Shown: one piece after another, positions 17,303 through 26,549 of the stretch | Layout of the letters: each line of letters opens with the position of its first letter | Position numbering within the stretch: the stretch's first letter is position 1 | Assembly: GCA_036389815.1 (NCBI GenBank) | Contig: DASVWB010000277.1 | Location: forward strand, 1-64,000 | Length of the DNA stretch: 64,000 nt | Origin: QHXN01 sp036389815 | GTDB lineage: Bacteria > Acidobacteriota > Blastocatellia > Pyrinomonadales > Pyrinomonadaceae | Direction: 5' to 3' | Translations under genes and position numbers: made by a program | The notes under the pieces: generated by a model | Seen by the model: only the letters and a program-made list of their open reading frames with translations | What the model was told of the DNA's origin: nothing | The model's database searches: none

Positions 17303-18274
17303 ATGACCGCAGTCTCAGGACGAATTCTCGCCGGTTTGTTCGTCTGCGGCCTCGCCGCCGCGCCGGGCTCGGCGCAGCAGCCGGCCCCCACCCGGATGCC
17401 GCAGACGTCCCCGACCACGACGCAGCAGCCGGGCCCGAACATCAACACCGCCGAGTTGCTTCGGGTCCCCGAGAATGCGCCGCCCCCGAAGACGCCGCCG
17501 CGGGGCCCGTACGCCGTCGAGGTCTTCACCGATCCCGGACTGCCGACCCATACCGTCTATCAGCCGAAAGCGCCGGCGGGCGCTCGGAGGAAGTTTCCCG
17601 TCGTGGCCTGGGGAAACGGCGGCTGCTCTAACGACAACAGGAGCGCCCGCGACTTCCTCACCACCGTCGCGTCCCACGGGTTCTTCGTCATCGCGCCGGG
17701 CCCGAAGGAACCGACCGGGCGCGGCACGACAAAGGGCTCCGTGATGGCCGACGCCCTGAACTGGGCCGAAGCCGAGAGCAGGCGGGGCGGAAGCCCGTAT
17801 CGAGGACGGCTGGACCTCGGCAGGGTCGGGCTGATGGGCTACTCCTGCGGCGGGTTGCAGGCCATCGAGAACTCGGCCGACCCCCGCGTCAAATCGGTCG
17901 TGCTGTTCGACAGCGGGACCTTCGATCGCGGCACCTTCATGAACCAGATGAGTAGCGCAAGCAAGGAGAGTCTCAAGACTCTGCACAGTCCGGTCGCCTA
18001 CTTCATAGGGGGGCCGACGGACGTGGCGTACCCCAACGCCGAGGACGACTTCAAGCGCATCGAGGGAGTTCCGGTCATGAAGGCCAACATCAACACCGGG
18101 CACGCGGGGACCTTCGCCCACCCGGGCGGCGGGTGGTTCGCGGAGGTGGGCTCGGCCTGGCTGAAGTGGACGCTCAACGGCGACAAGGCCGCCGGGTCCT
18201 ATTTCAAGGGGAAGAGCTGCAAGCTCTGCCACGATCCCGTCTGGATCGTCGAGCGCAAGAACTTCGGGAGTTAG
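17303..18274 (+). CDS. Secreted alpha/beta hydrolase (dienelactone-hydrolase-like)
   Basis: This encodes 323 residues; ATG 17303 begins a signal peptide (ILAGLFVCGLAAAPGSAQQ). A proline-rich linker (about residues 25-60) leads into an alpha/beta-hydrolase domain with the strand VVAWGNGGCSNDNRSA, the nucleophile elbow LMGYSCGGLQAIE (Ser in Gly-Tyr-Ser-Cys-Gly), an acid candidate in GGPTDVAYPN and the His in NTGHAGTF. Near the C-terminus is a Cys pair in KSCKLCHDP, which resembles half of a c-type haem motif (CxxCH). One such motif in a secreted protein could bind haem, but this is unusual in a hydrolase and is noted only as an oddity. Confidence 0.82.
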   Translation: MTAVSGRILAGLFVCGLAAAPGSAQQPAPTRMPQTSPTTTQQPGPNINTAELLRVPENAPPPKTPPRGPYAVEVFTDPGLPTHTVYQPKAPAGARRKFPVVAWGNGGCSNDNRSARDFLTTVASHGFFVIAPGPKEPTGRGTTKGSVMADALNWAEAESRRGGSPYRGRLDLGRVGLMGYSCGGLQAIENSADPRVKSVVLFDSGTFDRGTFMNQMSSASKESLKTLHSPVAYFIGGPTDVAYPNAEDDFKRIEGVPVMKANINTGHAGTFAHPGGGWFAEVGSAWLKWTLNGDKAAGSYFKGKSCKLCHDPVWIVERKNFGS

Positions 18275-18386
18275 GGCTACGCGAGGGGTTATCGTCCGGG
18301 ACAAAGAACTTGATTAGCAACACAGCTTTATCGCACTACCGGGGGGCCTGAAATTCTCGGGCCTCGGGGTCATCGGGGCGAATTCT

Positions 18387-19499
18387 ATGAGCAGGAATTA
18401 TCGGAAATTATTTGGCGCGCTCTTGCTGATCGCGGCCGCCTTCATCACTCCGGCAAGCGCGCAAGATGCCGGAAAGAACAGGCCCGAGCCGCTGGTGATC
18501 CGTGAACAGGGGAGCTTCGCGGTCGGCGGGACGGTCACAACCGCCCCGGGCGCCTTCGACCCCATCAAGCAGGGCGCGTTCAACCCCGCCGGCACAGACC
18601 CCGCGGGGCAGACGCTGCACGGCGACCACGCCTACGTCTTCTACCAGGTCCCGGTCAACGCCAGAAAACTCCCGCTCGTCTTCTGGCACGGCCACGGGCA
18701 GTCCGCGAAGACGTGGGAGACCACCCCGGACGGGCGGGAGGGGTTCCAGAACATCTTCCTGCGCCGCCGCTTCTCGGTCTACCTCATCGACCAGCCGCGG
18801 CGCGGCCGCGCGGCTCGCTCGACGCAGCCCGTCAATCTCACGGCCGCGCCCGACGAGCAGCTCTGGTTCGGCATCTTCCGCCTCGGCGCGTGGCCGGACT
18901 TCTACCCCGGCGTGCAGTTCTCGCGCGACCCGGAAGCCTTGAACCAGTTCTTCCGGCAGATGGTCCCGAACACCGGCCCGTACGACCCGCAGGTGAACAC
19001 GGACGCGGTCTCGGCGCTCTTCGACAGGATAGGGCCGGGCATCCTCGTCACACATTCTCAGAGCGGCGGGCTGGGCTGGCGCGCGGCGATGAGGAACAGG
19101 AACGTCAGGGCGGTCGTCTCCTTCGAGCCGGCCTTCGACTTTCCTTTCCCCGAGGGGGAAGCGCCGCCGGGCATGAACCTGGGAGGCCGAGAGTTGAAGC
19201 CCCTCGTCGTGCCCATGTCGGACTTCCTGGTGTTCACGAAGATACCGGTCGTCATCTACTACGGCGACAACATCCCGGAGAAGCCGAGCTCAAACCCGGG
19301 GCAGGAGCAGTGGCGTATCTTTTTCGAGATGGCGAAGAGGTGGCGGGACGCGGTCAACAAGCGGGGCGGCGACGTCACCCTCGTGCACCTGCCCGAGATA
19401 GGAGTCCGCGGCAACACCCACTTTCCGATGTCGGATCTGAATAACCTCCAGATCGCAGACCTCGTGTCCAAATTTCTTAAGGAGAAAGGTTTGGACTGA
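18387..19499 (+). CDS. Secreted alpha/beta hydrolase
   Basis: This 370-residue protein has a signal peptide (LFGALLLIAAAFITPASAQ). The fold is recognisable from LPLVFWHGHGQSAKTWE (oxyanion strand and His-Gly), VYLIDQPRRGRAA, and the nucleophile elbow ILVTHSQSGGLGWRAA (Ser in His-Ser-Gln-Ser-Gly-Gly). The late histidine is in GNTHFPMSDLNN. Family members are annotated as esterases or as alpha/beta hydrolases of unknown substrate. It is the last of the catabolic run before the 300-bp leader of the molybdenum enzyme operon. Confidence 0.85.
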   Translation: MSRNYRKLFGALLLIAAAFITPASAQDAGKNRPEPLVIREQGSFAVGGTVTTAPGAFDPIKQGAFNPAGTDPAGQTLHGDHAYVFYQVPVNARKLPLVFWHGHGQSAKTWETTPDGREGFQNIFLRRRFSVYLIDQPRRGRAARSTQPVNLTAAPDEQLWFGIFRLGAWPDFYPGVQFSRDPEALNQFFRQMVPNTGPYDPQVNTDAVSALFDRIGPGILVTHSQSGGLGWRAAMRNRNVRAVVSFEPAFDFPFPEGEAPPGMNLGGRELKPLVVPMSDFLVFTKIPVVIYYGDNIPEKPSSNPGQEQWRIFFEMAKRWRDAVNKRGGDVTLVHLPEIGVRGNTHFPMSDLNNLQIADLVSKFLKEKGLD

Positions 19500-19801
19500 C
19501 CGGTCTCACGCTTTTCGAACAAGCGCGCAGGCCCTTTTAGTTCCTGACCGGACTTCAACACCGGGCGGGGACTGGTATTATCCGGGGCACACGACAGCAA
19601 CCATCAAATCATGCCGGGCTCGCCGGGTGGGCCGTAGGGCATGCGGGCGTGACCGCAACCGTGCGACGCCTGCGGCGGTATCATCCGCCACCTCAGGGTT
19701 TTCTTTATGCGGCCTCGTGTATGGGGAAGTTCCGCATAGGCCACGCCGGCGTGTAAACGGACACGCTCGACCGTTTGGACAAGTCAGGGGGTGAATCTTA
19801 A
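19500..19801 (+). promoter_or_regulatory. Long leader with hairpins before the molybdenum hydroxylase operon
   Basis: This interval has no gene. It contains GGCGG-TATCAT-CCGCC (19674-19689) and TATGCGG (19706-19712) pairing with CCGCATA (19732-19738) around a 19-nt loop. Other GC-rich self-complementary stretches lie between 19617 and 19760. GGGGGTGA provides the ribosome site before ATG 19802. A structured leader that responds to molybdenum cofactor would make sense here, but the sequence does not match the Moco riboswitch consensus as I know it. Confidence 0.3.
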
Positions 19802-20629
19802 ATGAGTGACGAATTCGACGAAGGCTCGGGGCCCGAGTTGACGGCCGACGAGGAGGCGCTCGTAAAGGAGATGCCGACGCTGACCGAGGTCGGGCAGGCG
19901 CGGCGCACGTTCCTCGGGCAGACGCTCGCGGGCGGCATGGGGCTGTTCGCCCTCATGCTGCTTGAGAAGGAGCAGGCGCTGGCGGCGCTCGGTGCGGAGC
20001 CCGGCGCGGTCTTCGCCGCAGCGCCCGCGTTGGAGAATCCCGTCAGGGTCGCGTTTAAGGTCAACGGCGCGACGAAGACGCTCGAACTCGATTCGCGCAC
20101 GGTGTTATTAGACGCCTTGCGCGAGCGTCTGGAGATGACCGGCACGAAGAAGGGTTGCGACCAGGGGCAGTGCGGCGCGTGCACGGTGATCGTGGACGGC
20201 CGCCGCGTGCTGTCGTGTCTGACGCTCGCCGCGACCTGCGAGGGCAAGGAGGTCACGACCGTCGAGGGGTTGGCGAAGGGCGAGGAGCTGCACCCCTTGC
20301 AGGCGGCCTTCATCAAGTACGACGGCTTCCAATGCGGCTACTGCACGCCGGGTCAGCTCTGCTCGGCCGTCGGGATGTTGGAGGAGGCGCGGCGCGGCGA
20401 CGTGAGCCACGTCACCGAGGACGTGTCGGCTTCCGTAAAGCAACTCTCCGACGACGAGATACGTGAGCGGATGAGCGGCAACATCTGCCGCTGCGGCGCA
20501 TACCCCGGCATCGTCGCGGCCATCCGCGAAGTCCACACGGGGCGCGAGTCGGCGCGGACGTGGCGCTTCGTCGAAGAGGAAGAGCTGGCGCGGGTCAGGA
20601 AGGAGTGGGAAGCCGATGAGACCGTTTAA
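19802..20629 (+). CDS. paoA: Aldehyde oxidoreductase, 2Fe-2S subunit (PaoA-like)
   Basis: This encodes 275 residues. It is the electron-transfer subunit of a molybdenum hydroxylase of the xanthine oxidase family. The plant-type 2Fe-2S cluster ligands are in KKGCDQGQCGACTV and the following Cys of RRVLSCLTL. The second cluster ligands are in GFQCGYCTPGQLC and NICRCGAYPGIV. A twin-arginine motif, RRTFLGQTL (Arg34-Arg35), precedes a hydrophobic stretch, so the holoenzyme is probably exported by Tat, as E. coli PaoABC is. The gene overlaps the next by 14 bp. The long N-terminus, about 30 residues before the Tat motif, is a little unusual. Confidence 0.92.
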   Translation: MSDEFDEGSGPELTADEEALVKEMPTLTEVGQARRTFLGQTLAGGMGLFALMLLEKEQALAALGAEPGAVFAAAPALENPVRVAFKVNGATKTLELDSRTVLLDALRERLEMTGTKKGCDQGQCGACTVIVDGRRVLSCLTLAATCEGKEVTTVEGLAKGEELHPLQAAFIKYDGFQCGYCTPGQLCSAVGMLEEARRGDVSHVTEDVSASVKQLSDDEIRERMSGNICRCGAYPGIVAAIREVHTGRESARTWRFVEEEELARVRKEWEADETV

Positions 20630-21602
20630 GTACACGCGCGCGGGCGACGCGGGCGCTGCGGCCGGCGCGGTAGCGGCGAACCCGAACGCGAAGTTCCTCG
20701 CGGGCGGCACCAACATCCTCGACCTGATGAAGGAGGACGTCGAGCGCCCGAACGAGCTGGTGGACGTGACCCGCCTGAAGCTCGCGGAGATTAAAGCCGC
20801 GGGCGGTGGCGTCTCTATAGGCGCGCTGGCGAAGAACTCTGAAACCGCCAACCACCCGCTGATACGCAAGAACTACCCGCTGCTGACGCAGGCCATCATC
20901 GCGGGCGCGTCGGCGCAGTTGCGCAACATGGCGACCAACGGCGGGAACCTGATGCAGCGCACGCGCTGCCAGTACTTCTACGACACGGCCATGCCGTGCA
21001 ACAAGCGCGAGCCGGGCACGGGCTGCGGCGCGCTCGAAGGCTTGAACCGCATCCACGCCATCTTCGGCTGGAGCGACAAGTGCGTGGCGACCTACCCCGG
21101 CGACATGGCCAACGCGCTCTACGCGCTCGAAGCCGTCGTGCGGGTGAGGGGCGCGGACGGGAAGGAGCGGACGATACCCGTCGGCGAGTTTCATCGGCTG
21201 CCCGGCGACACGCCCGAGAAGGACAACAACCTGGCGCACGGCGAACTCGTCACGGCCATCGAGCTGCCGAAGTCGAGCTTTGCGAAGAACTCTTACTACC
21301 TGAAGGTGAGAGACCGCGCAAGTTACGCCTTCGCGCTCGTCGCCGTCGCGGCCGCGCTCGAACTCGACGGCAACAACGTCCGGCAGGCGCGCGTCGTGCT
21401 CGGCGGCGTGGCGCATAAGCCGTGGCGGAGCCCGGAGGCCGAGGCCGCGCTCGTGGGCAGGCCCGCCTCGGAAGAGAGCTTCCGCCGTGCCGCCGACGCC
21501 GCGCTCGCGGGCGCGAAGCCGCTCGCATACAACGCCTACAAGGTCGAGCTGGGGAAGCGCGCCGTCGTGCGCGCCTTGATGCGCGCGGCCCGCCTGGCCT
21601 GA
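20616..21602 (+). CDS. paoB: Aldehyde oxidoreductase, FAD-binding subunit (PaoB-like)
   Basis: This 328-residue protein is a CO-dehydrogenase/xanthine-dehydrogenase medium subunit. The FAD site is formed by FLAGGTNILDLMKEDV and MATNGGNLMQRTRCQYF. Between them and the C-terminal domain is an inserted loop with four cysteines (RCQYFYD, PCNKREPGTGC, KCVATYPGDM). That loop is the 4Fe-4S insertion typical of PaoB and 4-hydroxybenzoyl-CoA reductase and absent from xanthine dehydrogenase. This supports an aldehyde oxidase rather than a xanthine dehydrogenase. It is co-transcribed with the 2Fe-2S subunit (14-bp overlap) and the large subunit. Confidence 0.92.
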   Translation: MRPFKYTRAGDAGAAAGAVAANPNAKFLAGGTNILDLMKEDVERPNELVDVTRLKLAEIKAAGGGVSIGALAKNSETANHPLIRKNYPLLTQAIIAGASAQLRNMATNGGNLMQRTRCQYFYDTAMPCNKREPGTGCGALEGLNRIHAIFGWSDKCVATYPGDMANALYALEAVVRVRGADGKERTIPVGEFHRLPGDTPEKDNNLAHGELVTAIELPKSSFAKNSYYLKVRDRASYAFALVAVAAALELDGNNVRQARVVLGGVAHKPWRSPEAEAALVGRPASEESFRRAADAALAGAKPLAYNAYKVELGKRAVVRALMRAARLA

Positions 21603-21619
21603 AGGGGAGGGGGAAGAGT

Positions 21620-23836
21620 ATGGCGAGATACATCGGGAAAGAGATGAGCCGCGTGGACGGCGTGGCGAAGGTGACGGGCAGGGCGAAGTACGCGGCCGAG
21701 TTCCGCGCGCCGAACCTCGCCTACGGCTTCATCGTGCTGGGGAGCGTCGCTAAGGGAACGATTAAGGAGATAGACACGCGCGAGGCCGAGCGCGCGCCGG
21801 GCGTCGTCCGCATACTCACGCACCTCAACGCGCCGAAGCTCGGGCCGAAGGCCAACACGGAGTACGCGCCGCCGCGCAACAGCAGGGAGCAGGACAAGTC
21901 TTTCCTCGCTCTACAGTCGGACAGGATCTACTTCAACATGCAGCCCGTGGCGCTCGTCGTCGCCGAGTCTTACGAGCAGGCGCGCTACGCCGCGCGACTC
22001 GTCAAAGTCACCTACAACGCCGAGAAGCACGTAACAGATACTGAGGCGGTGCGCGGGGAGGCGCGCTCGCCCTCGCAGGGGCCGCCGCCGAAAGCCCGCG
22101 GCAACCCCGAAGAGGCGTTGAAGGGCGCGGCCGTCAAGGTCGAGGCCGAGTACCGCATCCCCGTCGAGCACCACAACCCGATGGAGCCGCACGCGGCCGT
22201 CGCCGCGTGGGAGGGCGACCGTCTCACCATCTTCGACAAGACGCAGGAGGTCTACGGCGTGCGCCGGCACCTCGCCTCGACCTTCGGCGTTCCCGAGGCG
22301 AACGTCTCGGTCGTCAGCCCTTACGTCGGCGGCGCGTTCGGCTCGTCGCTTCGGCCGAACTACTACCCGTCGCTCACGGCGATGGCGGCGCGTGAACTCA
22401 AACGCCCGGTCAAAGTCGTCTACACGCGCACGCAGATGTTCACGGGCCACGGCTACCGCCCGTACACGATTCAGAAGATCGCGCTCGGGGCCGAACGGTC
22501 GGGCAAGCTCACGGCGATGATTCACACGGCCGTGCACAACACCTCCGCCTTCGAGGAGTTCTCGGACAACACGACCGGCTTCACACGTCAGGTCTACGCC
22601 TGCCCGAACCTCTACGCGCCGACGCTGATCGTCCCGACGGACCTCAACACGCCGACGTGGATGCGCGCGCCCGGCGCCGTGAGCGGCATGTTCGCGCTGG
22701 AGTGCGCGATGGACGAGCTGGCCTACGCGGTGGGGATTGACCCTCTGGAACTCAGGCTCATCAACTACGCCGAGCGCGACCCGGAGAGCGGCCGACCGTT
22801 TTCGAGCAAGGCGCTGCGCGAGTGCTACCGGCTCGGCGCCGAGAAGTTCGGTTGGAAGAACCGCAAGATGGAGCCGCGCTCGATGCGCGACGGGCGGCTC
22901 CTCGTCGGCTGGGGGACGGCGACCGGCGTCTGGGGCGCGTTCCAGAGCCCGGCCAGCGCCAAGATCACTTACCGCCCCGACGGCACGGCGCACGTCACCA
23001 GCGCGACGAGCGACATCGGCCCCGGCACCTACACGGTGATGACCATGATCGCCGCCGAGTACCTGGGCAACCGGCCCGAGCAGGTGAAGTTCGAGCTGGG
23101 CGACACGAACTTCCCGCGCGCCCCGGCGCAGGGCGGCTCGCAGACGACTTCGAGCGTCGGCTCGGCCGTCCACGGCGCGGCGCTCGCGGTCACCTCCAAG
23201 CTTCTGGCGTTAGCGAACCAGGACTCCTCCTCCCCGCTGAAGGGGGCAGCGGCGGCCGACGTGGAGATGCTCGACGGCAGGCTCCGGCTCAAGGGCGACA
23301 CGTCAAAGTCAGTCGGCATCCCCGACGTGATGCGGCGGAATAACCTGACGGAGGTCACGGAGACCTTCGAGTCGAATCCGTCGCCCGAGCGGCAGAAGTA
23401 CGCGACGATGGCGCACGGCGCGCAGTTCGTCGAGGTGAAGGTTGACCCAGACATCGCGCGCGTGCAGGTCACGCGCGCGATAGAAGTCACGGCGTGCGGC
23501 AAGATAATCAACCCGAAGGCTTCGCACAGTCAGGAGATAGGCGGCGTCGTCTGGGGCATAGGCATGGCGCTCACCGAGGCGACCGAGATAGACCACCGCT
23601 ACGGCCGCATCATGAACCCTAACCTCCAGCACTACCACGTGCCCGTCAACGCGGACGTTCACGAAATCGAGACCGTCTTCGTCGAGGAGGACGACAAGGT
23701 GGTGAACCCGCTCGGCGTGAAAGGCATGGGCGAGCTCGGCATGGTCGGCATACCCGCGGCCATCGCCAACGCCGTCTTCCACGCGACCGGCAGGCGCGTC
23801 CGCGAGCTGCCGATTACGCCGGACAAGCTTCTGTAA
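21620..23836 (+). CDS. paoC: Aldehyde oxidoreductase, molybdopterin-binding subunit (PaoC-like)
   Basis: This encodes 738 residues from ATG 21620; longer in-frame starts would run into the preceding gene. This is the catalytic subunit, binding the Mo-molybdopterin cytosine dinucleotide cofactor. Landmarks are SRVDGVAKVTGRAKYAAEF at the start, VSPYVGGAFGSSLR, and MRAPGAVSGMFALECAMDELA around residue 350. The catalytic Glu is in KGMGELGMVGIPAAIANAV near the C-terminus. It should oxidise aldehydes, probably aromatic ones given the phenolic-ester theme of the neighbouring genes, to carboxylic acids in the periplasm with the two partner subunits. The substrate is inference. Confidence 0.93.
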   Translation: MARYIGKEMSRVDGVAKVTGRAKYAAEFRAPNLAYGFIVLGSVAKGTIKEIDTREAERAPGVVRILTHLNAPKLGPKANTEYAPPRNSREQDKSFLALQSDRIYFNMQPVALVVAESYEQARYAARLVKVTYNAEKHVTDTEAVRGEARSPSQGPPPKARGNPEEALKGAAVKVEAEYRIPVEHHNPMEPHAAVAAWEGDRLTIFDKTQEVYGVRRHLASTFGVPEANVSVVSPYVGGAFGSSLRPNYYPSLTAMAARELKRPVKVVYTRTQMFTGHGYRPYTIQKIALGAERSGKLTAMIHTAVHNTSAFEEFSDNTTGFTRQVYACPNLYAPTLIVPTDLNTPTWMRAPGAVSGMFALECAMDELAYAVGIDPLELRLINYAERDPESGRPFSSKALRECYRLGAEKFGWKNRKMEPRSMRDGRLLVGWGTATGVWGAFQSPASAKITYRPDGTAHVTSATSDIGPGTYTVMTMIAAEYLGNRPEQVKFELGDTNFPRAPAQGGSQTTSSVGSAVHGAALAVTSKLLALANQDSSSPLKGAAAADVEMLDGRLRLKGDTSKSVGIPDVMRRNNLTEVTETFESNPSPERQKYATMAHGAQFVEVKVDPDIARVQVTRAIEVTACGKIINPKASHSQEIGGVVWGIGMALTEATEIDHRYGRIMNPNLQHYHVPVNADVHEIETVFVEEDDKVVNPLGVKGMGELGMVGIPAAIANAVFHATGRRVRELPITPDKLL

Positions 23837-23850
23837 AGGGGGCACGGACG

Positions 23851-25068
23851 ATGAACGAAGTGCGGGCTTTAGTCGAAGCGTTCGACGCGTCGAACGCGAG
23901 TGGCGAGCGTTGCGCGCTGGCGACGGTCGTGAGCGTCGAAGGCTCTTCGTATCGTCGGCCCGGCGCGCGCATGCTCGTCCGCGAGGGCGGGCAGAGCACG
24001 GGCACGATCAGCGCCGGCTGCCTTGAGGCCGACGTGATAGAGCACGCGAAGCGCGTCATCTCGAAAGGGAAGGCCGTGCTCGTCGAGTACGACACGGCCT
24101 CGACGGGCGAGGAGATGGCCTGGGGCTTGGGGCTCGGCTGCAACGGCGTCGTGCGCGTGCTCGTCGAGCCGCTCGCCCGCGGCTCACTTTACGTCGAGGC
24201 GTTGCGGCGTTCGTGCGAGGTGCCTGCCGACGGCGAGCCGGTTACGGTGGCGACGGTGTATCAACACACGCCCTCGGACTCGGCTCCGCCCGCGGCCGGA
24301 ATTGAGACCGGGGCGCGCCTGCTTATCCACGAAGGCCGGGAAGTCGGCCGCGAGAAGTTGAGCGACGAGGCGGCCGCTGGGATAGAGGGCGAGGTGCGGG
24401 CGCTCCTCCTCGGCGGGGGTGCGTCCGTCGCCCACGCCTTCGATTTGGAAGGCGGCGCGGTGAAAGTCTTCGTCGAGACGCTGCTGCCGCCCGTCCCGCT
24501 CGTCGTCTTCGGTGCGGGCCAAGACGCGCTGCCGGTCATCGAACTCGCGCGCGGATTGGGCTGGCAGACGGAGGTCGTTGACCCGCAGGCGCGCCCGGCC
24601 AGCCTCTCACGGTTCGCCGCGGCCGACAGGGTGACGCTGGCGCGCCCCGAAGACGTCGCGGCACATGTCAGCATCACGCCTCAGACTCTGACACTGCTGA
24701 TGTCGCACAACTACTCGCACGATCTGGCCCTGCTCAGGTTCCTGCTCGCGTCCCCGGCGCGCTACGTCGGGGTCATGGGCCCGCGCAAACGGACCGAGAG
24801 AATGCTTTCTGAGCTGGAGACGGGAGAAGACCCATTCCGGCCCGAAGATGTGGACTTGGCGCGCCTGTATGCGCCGGCCGGTCTCGACATCGGGGCTAAC
24901 GCGCCGGCGGAGATCGCCCTGTCTATCGTGGCCGAGATGCGCGCGGTACTGGAAGGCCGGCGCGGCCGTATGCTGCGCGAGTGCCGCGGCTCCATTCACG
25001 GCAGTAGGGAGAACGGCGAGCGCGTCCCACCCAAGCGGGAGCCGGAACTGACCGTGGCGGCGGCTTGA
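23851..25068 (+). CDS. XdhC/CoxI-family molybdenum cofactor maturation protein (PaoD-like)
   Basis: This encodes 405 residues. The N-terminal XdhC_CoxI domain (SGERCALATVVSVEGSSYRR, with the following GARMLV, TGTISAGCLEADV, WGLGLGCNGVVRVLVEP) is joined to a C-terminal Rossmann-like XdhC_C domain (LVVFGAGQDALPVIELARGLGW, GVMGPRKRTERML, DIGANAPAEIALSIVAEM). Such proteins bind the sulfurated molybdenum cofactor and insert it into the large subunit of molybdenum hydroxylases. They do not form part of the mature enzyme. It lies 14 bp after the catalytic subunit gene and before the cytidylyltransferase, so the operon encodes enzyme, cofactor modification and insertion. Confidence 0.92.
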   Translation: MNEVRALVEAFDASNASGERCALATVVSVEGSSYRRPGARMLVREGGQSTGTISAGCLEADVIEHAKRVISKGKAVLVEYDTASTGEEMAWGLGLGCNGVVRVLVEPLARGSLYVEALRRSCEVPADGEPVTVATVYQHTPSDSAPPAAGIETGARLLIHEGREVGREKLSDEAAAGIEGEVRALLLGGGASVAHAFDLEGGAVKVFVETLLPPVPLVVFGAGQDALPVIELARGLGWQTEVVDPQARPASLSRFAAADRVTLARPEDVAAHVSITPQTLTLLMSHNYSHDLALLRFLLASPARYVGVMGPRKRTERMLSELETGEDPFRPEDVDLARLYAPAGLDIGANAPAEIALSIVAEMRAVLEGRRGRMLRECRGSIHGSRENGERVPPKREPELTVAAA

Positions 25069-25101
25069 AGGGCCAAGACTAAGGCGGAGGGCCATTCCGG
25101 A

Positions 25102-25728
25102 GTGGCTGAAAGCAACCCTGCGGGCGTCGGGGCCGTCGTCCTGGCGGCGGGATCATCGTCCCGGATGGGGCGGCCTAAGCAGACGCTTTCCTACCGGGGC
25201 GAGAGCCTGCTCAGGCGCGCCGCCCTCGCCGCGCTCGGCGCGGGGTGCCGCCCCGTAGTCGTGGTAACGGGCGCATACGCCGGGCTGTCGAGACGCGAGC
25301 TGGACGGCCTCGACGTACGGGAGGTCTTCAACCCCCTCTGGGAGACCGGGATGGCTTCGTCAATCCGCGCGGGCGTCGACGGTCTTCTCGGCGCGGACGC
25401 CGGCGTGGCCGCGGCGGTCTTCTTACTGTGCGACCAGCCGCACGTCACGGCCGAGGTCGTCTCCGGCCTCGTCTCGGCGCACCGCGCCACCGGCCGTCCC
25501 GTAGTCGCCTCCGCGTACGGCGGGGGCTTCGGCGTACCGGCCCTCTTCGGCAGGGCGCTCTTCGCGGAACTGGCCCGGCTCGAAGGGACGGCCGGGGCGA
25601 AGCAGGTCATTAAGAGACACACTTCGGAGGCTCACTTTCTAACCCTCACGGGCGGCGAGGTGGACGTAGACACGCCTGAAGATTACTCGCGCCTGACCGC
25701 ACTCGGTGTAGAACGGGAACGGTCTTGA
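25102..25728 (+). CDS. mocA: MocA-like molybdenum cofactor cytidylyltransferase
   Basis: This 208-residue protein starts at GTG 25102. It is a nucleotidyltransferase of the MobA/MocA superfamily: AVVLAAGSSSRMGRPKQTL (nucleotide-binding loop), TGMASSIRAGV, and VFLLCDQPHVTAEVV with the metal-binding Asp. The Pro-Gln/Pro-His segments resemble MocA (CTP-using) more than MobA (GTP-using). A MocA is needed to make the cytosine dinucleotide cofactor used by enzymes such as PaoABC, so its place at the end of this operon fits. The substrate nucleotide cannot be proved by eye. Confidence 0.87.
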   Translation: MAESNPAGVGAVVLAAGSSSRMGRPKQTLSYRGESLLRRAALAALGAGCRPVVVVTGAYAGLSRRELDGLDVREVFNPLWETGMASSIRAGVDGLLGADAGVAAAVFLLCDQPHVTAEVVSGLVSAHRATGRPVVASAYGGGFGVPALFGRALFAELARLEGTAGAKQVIKRHTSEAHFLTLTGGEVDVDTPEDYSRLTALGVERERS

Positions 25729-25802
25729 CGCGGCCCCGGCCCGGGTCGAGAATCACTCTCATCTTCTTCGGTCAGGGGCCACGACGGGTCTGAATTCGGC
25801 GT

Positions 25803-26540
25803 ATGGCAAGAATATTTATCACCGGCTCGGCAGACGGTCTCGGGCGGTTGGCGGCACAGGCACTGATCGCCCGGGGTCACCGCGTCGTCCTTCACGCGCG
25901 CAACGAAAAGAGGGGGCGGGAGGCTTTGGACAAAGTGCCCGGCGCGGAAAGTGTAGTGACGGCTGACCTGGGCAGTGTAGACGAGACGAAACAGTTAGCT
26001 TCGCAAGTGAACGCCCTGGGGGAGTTCGACGCGGTCATTCATAACGCGGGTGTTTATAACGCCCCGGCGGAAGAGGTGTTCGCCGTCAACACGTTGGCGC
26101 CTTACGTTCTAACGTGCCTCATACGTAGGCCGAAGCGGCTGATCTACCTGAGTTCCGACATGCATTTGCAGGGGAGCCCGAAACTGGATAGTTTTAGAAC
26201 TGACCCTGGCCGCATTACCTACTCCGATTCTAAGTTGCATGTGCTGATGCTCTGCATGGCCACGGCGCGGAAGTGGCCCGAGGTTTACGCCAACGCGGTC
26301 GACCCCGGCTGGGTCCCTACGAGGATGGGCGGACGGGGTGCGCCCGACGACCTGCAAAAGGGGTACGAGACGCAGGCGTGGCTCGCCGTAAGCGACGACG
26401 AGAAGGCGAAGGTCAGCGGCCGGTATTTTCATCATCGAAAAGAAAGCCGCCATAACCCCGAAGCCGATGATGCGTCGTTGCGGGATAGATTTCTAAGCCT
26501 GTGCGAAGAGATCACGGGCACCCCATTCCCACGAAGTTGA
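25803..26540 (+). CDS. SDR-family protein
   Basis: This 245-residue protein has a short-chain dehydrogenase fold: FITGSADGLGRLAAQAL (cofactor loop), LHARNEKRG (NADP-type Arg), VIHNAGVYN, the Ser of YLSSDMH, and YSDSKLHVLML (Tyr-X3-Lys). The C-terminal part (NAVDPGWVPTRMGGRGAPDD) is typical of light-dependent-protochlorophyllide-reductase-like and retinol-dehydrogenase-like SDRs. Compared with the classical SDR at 13731, codon use is somewhat less GC-rich. It starts 74 bp after the mocA-like gene and probably has its own promoter in that gap. Confidence 0.87.
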   Translation: MARIFITGSADGLGRLAAQALIARGHRVVLHARNEKRGREALDKVPGAESVVTADLGSVDETKQLASQVNALGEFDAVIHNAGVYNAPAEEVFAVNTLAPYVLTCLIRRPKRLIYLSSDMHLQGSPKLDSFRTDPGRITYSDSKLHVLMLCMATARKWPEVYANAVDPGWVPTRMGGRGAPDDLQKGYETQAWLAVSDDEKAKVSGRYFHHRKESRHNPEADDASLRDRFLSLCEEITGTPFPRS

Positions 26541-26549
26541 CGCCTCGGT

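Noticed and set aside
19500..19801. Moco riboswitch
   Set aside because: The hairpins do not show the conserved Moco aptamer segments I know; left as an unassigned leader.
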